Positions 5,534 through 5,679 of a stretch of DNA of 5,679 nt are shown here, one piece after another. Position 1 is the first letter of the stretch. Every line of letters begins with the position of its first letter. The notes under the pieces were generated by a model. It was not told the DNA's origin. It did no database searches and saw only the letters and a program-made list of their open reading frames with translations. This stretch comes from Clostridia bacterium (lineage in GTDB: Bacteria > Bacillota > Clostridia > Christensenellales > CALWSW01), in NCBI GenBank assembly GCA_019421925.1, contig JAHZEH010000062.1, positions 3,553 through 9,231 on the forward strand, read 5' to 3'. Position numbers and translations under genes: made by a program.

Positions 5534-5679
5534 ATGCTCGAAAAGTCTGAAATCATTGCAAAGTATGCCACCCACGAGGGCGACACCGGTTCCCCTGAAG
5601 TTCAGATCGCGCTGCTCACCAGCCGCATCAACCATCTGAACGAGCATCTCAAGTTTCACAAGAAGGACCACCATTCCCG
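5534..5679 (+). CDS. rpsO: 30S ribosomal protein S15, 3'-partial
   Basis: S15 is a primary 16S rRNA-binding protein of the 30S platform; it binds the three-way junction of helices 20-22 and makes an intersubunit bridge. The window shows the first 48 residues plus two bases of the next codon; about half of an ~88-residue protein is missing at the right edge. The visible part has the family signature DTGSPEVQIALLTSRI (17-32) and NEHLKFHKKDHHS (36-48). Residues known to contact rRNA are present: T18, G19, Q24, R31, H38, D45 and S48, by alignment from memory to Bacillus S15. The N-terminus is about four residues shorter than in Bacillus. It has its own promoter and leader in the 133-nt gap after ribF; no terminator separates the genes, so read-through from the operon is also likely. 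Confidence 0.97.
   Translation, partial: MLEKSEIIAKYATHEGDTGSPEVQIALLTSRINHLNEHLKFHKKDHHS

Overview
The window carries the distal part of a bacterial translation and RNA-maturation operon. All genes are on the + strand and tightly packed: infB (5' end outside the window), rbfA, an nrnA-type DHH phosphoesterase gene, truB, ribF, and the start of rpsO (3' end outside the window). The order infB-rbfA-(DHH)-truB-ribF-rpsO, strong GGAGG-type Shine-Dalgarno sequences, and GC-rich DNA with many GCC/GGC/CGC codons suggest a high-GC member of the Firmicutes/Clostridia. An Oscillospiraceae-like gut anaerobe (Flavonifractor or Intestinimonas type) is my best guess. That placement is an inference from gene order and protein character; no search was run.

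Layout. 1-2217: infB without its N-terminus. The frame is open from base 1, so the GTG at 271 is an internal codon and not the main start. The upstream part encodes a tandem QPRQQQGDRPF repeat (79-207). 2255-2617: rbfA. 2614-3579: nrnA-like gene, overlapping rbfA by 4 bp (ATGA). 3581-4489: truB, 1 nt after nrnA. 4492-5400: ribF, 2 nt after truB; ATG 4492 is preferred over a TTG at 4486. 5401-5533: the only sizeable gap. It holds a convincing sigma-A-type promoter (TTTACA-N17-TAAAAT with an extended -10), a foldable leader with a 9-bp long-range helix, and a strong Shine-Dalgarno. 5534-5679: rpsO, truncated by the window edge.

How the genes work together. IF2 starts translation, RbfA matures the 30S subunit, TruB makes tRNA psi55, and S15 is a primary 16S rRNA-binding protein of the 30S platform. 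NrnA recycles nanoRNA and pAp from RNA decay and sulfur metabolism. RibF makes FMN and FAD, a common but functionally less obvious member of this operon. Overlaps or gaps of 1-2 nt from rbfA through ribF point to one transcript with translational coupling. rpsO has its own promoter and leader, so it can be controlled separately from the operon.

I see no mobile element, CRISPR array, tRNA, rRNA, phage gene or defence system, and nothing that looks like an unknown protein system. The most interesting non-coding signal is the rpsO leader, a candidate S15 autoregulatory RNA. The most interesting coding signal is the nearly identical 33-bp repeat tract in the IF2 N-terminal extension.
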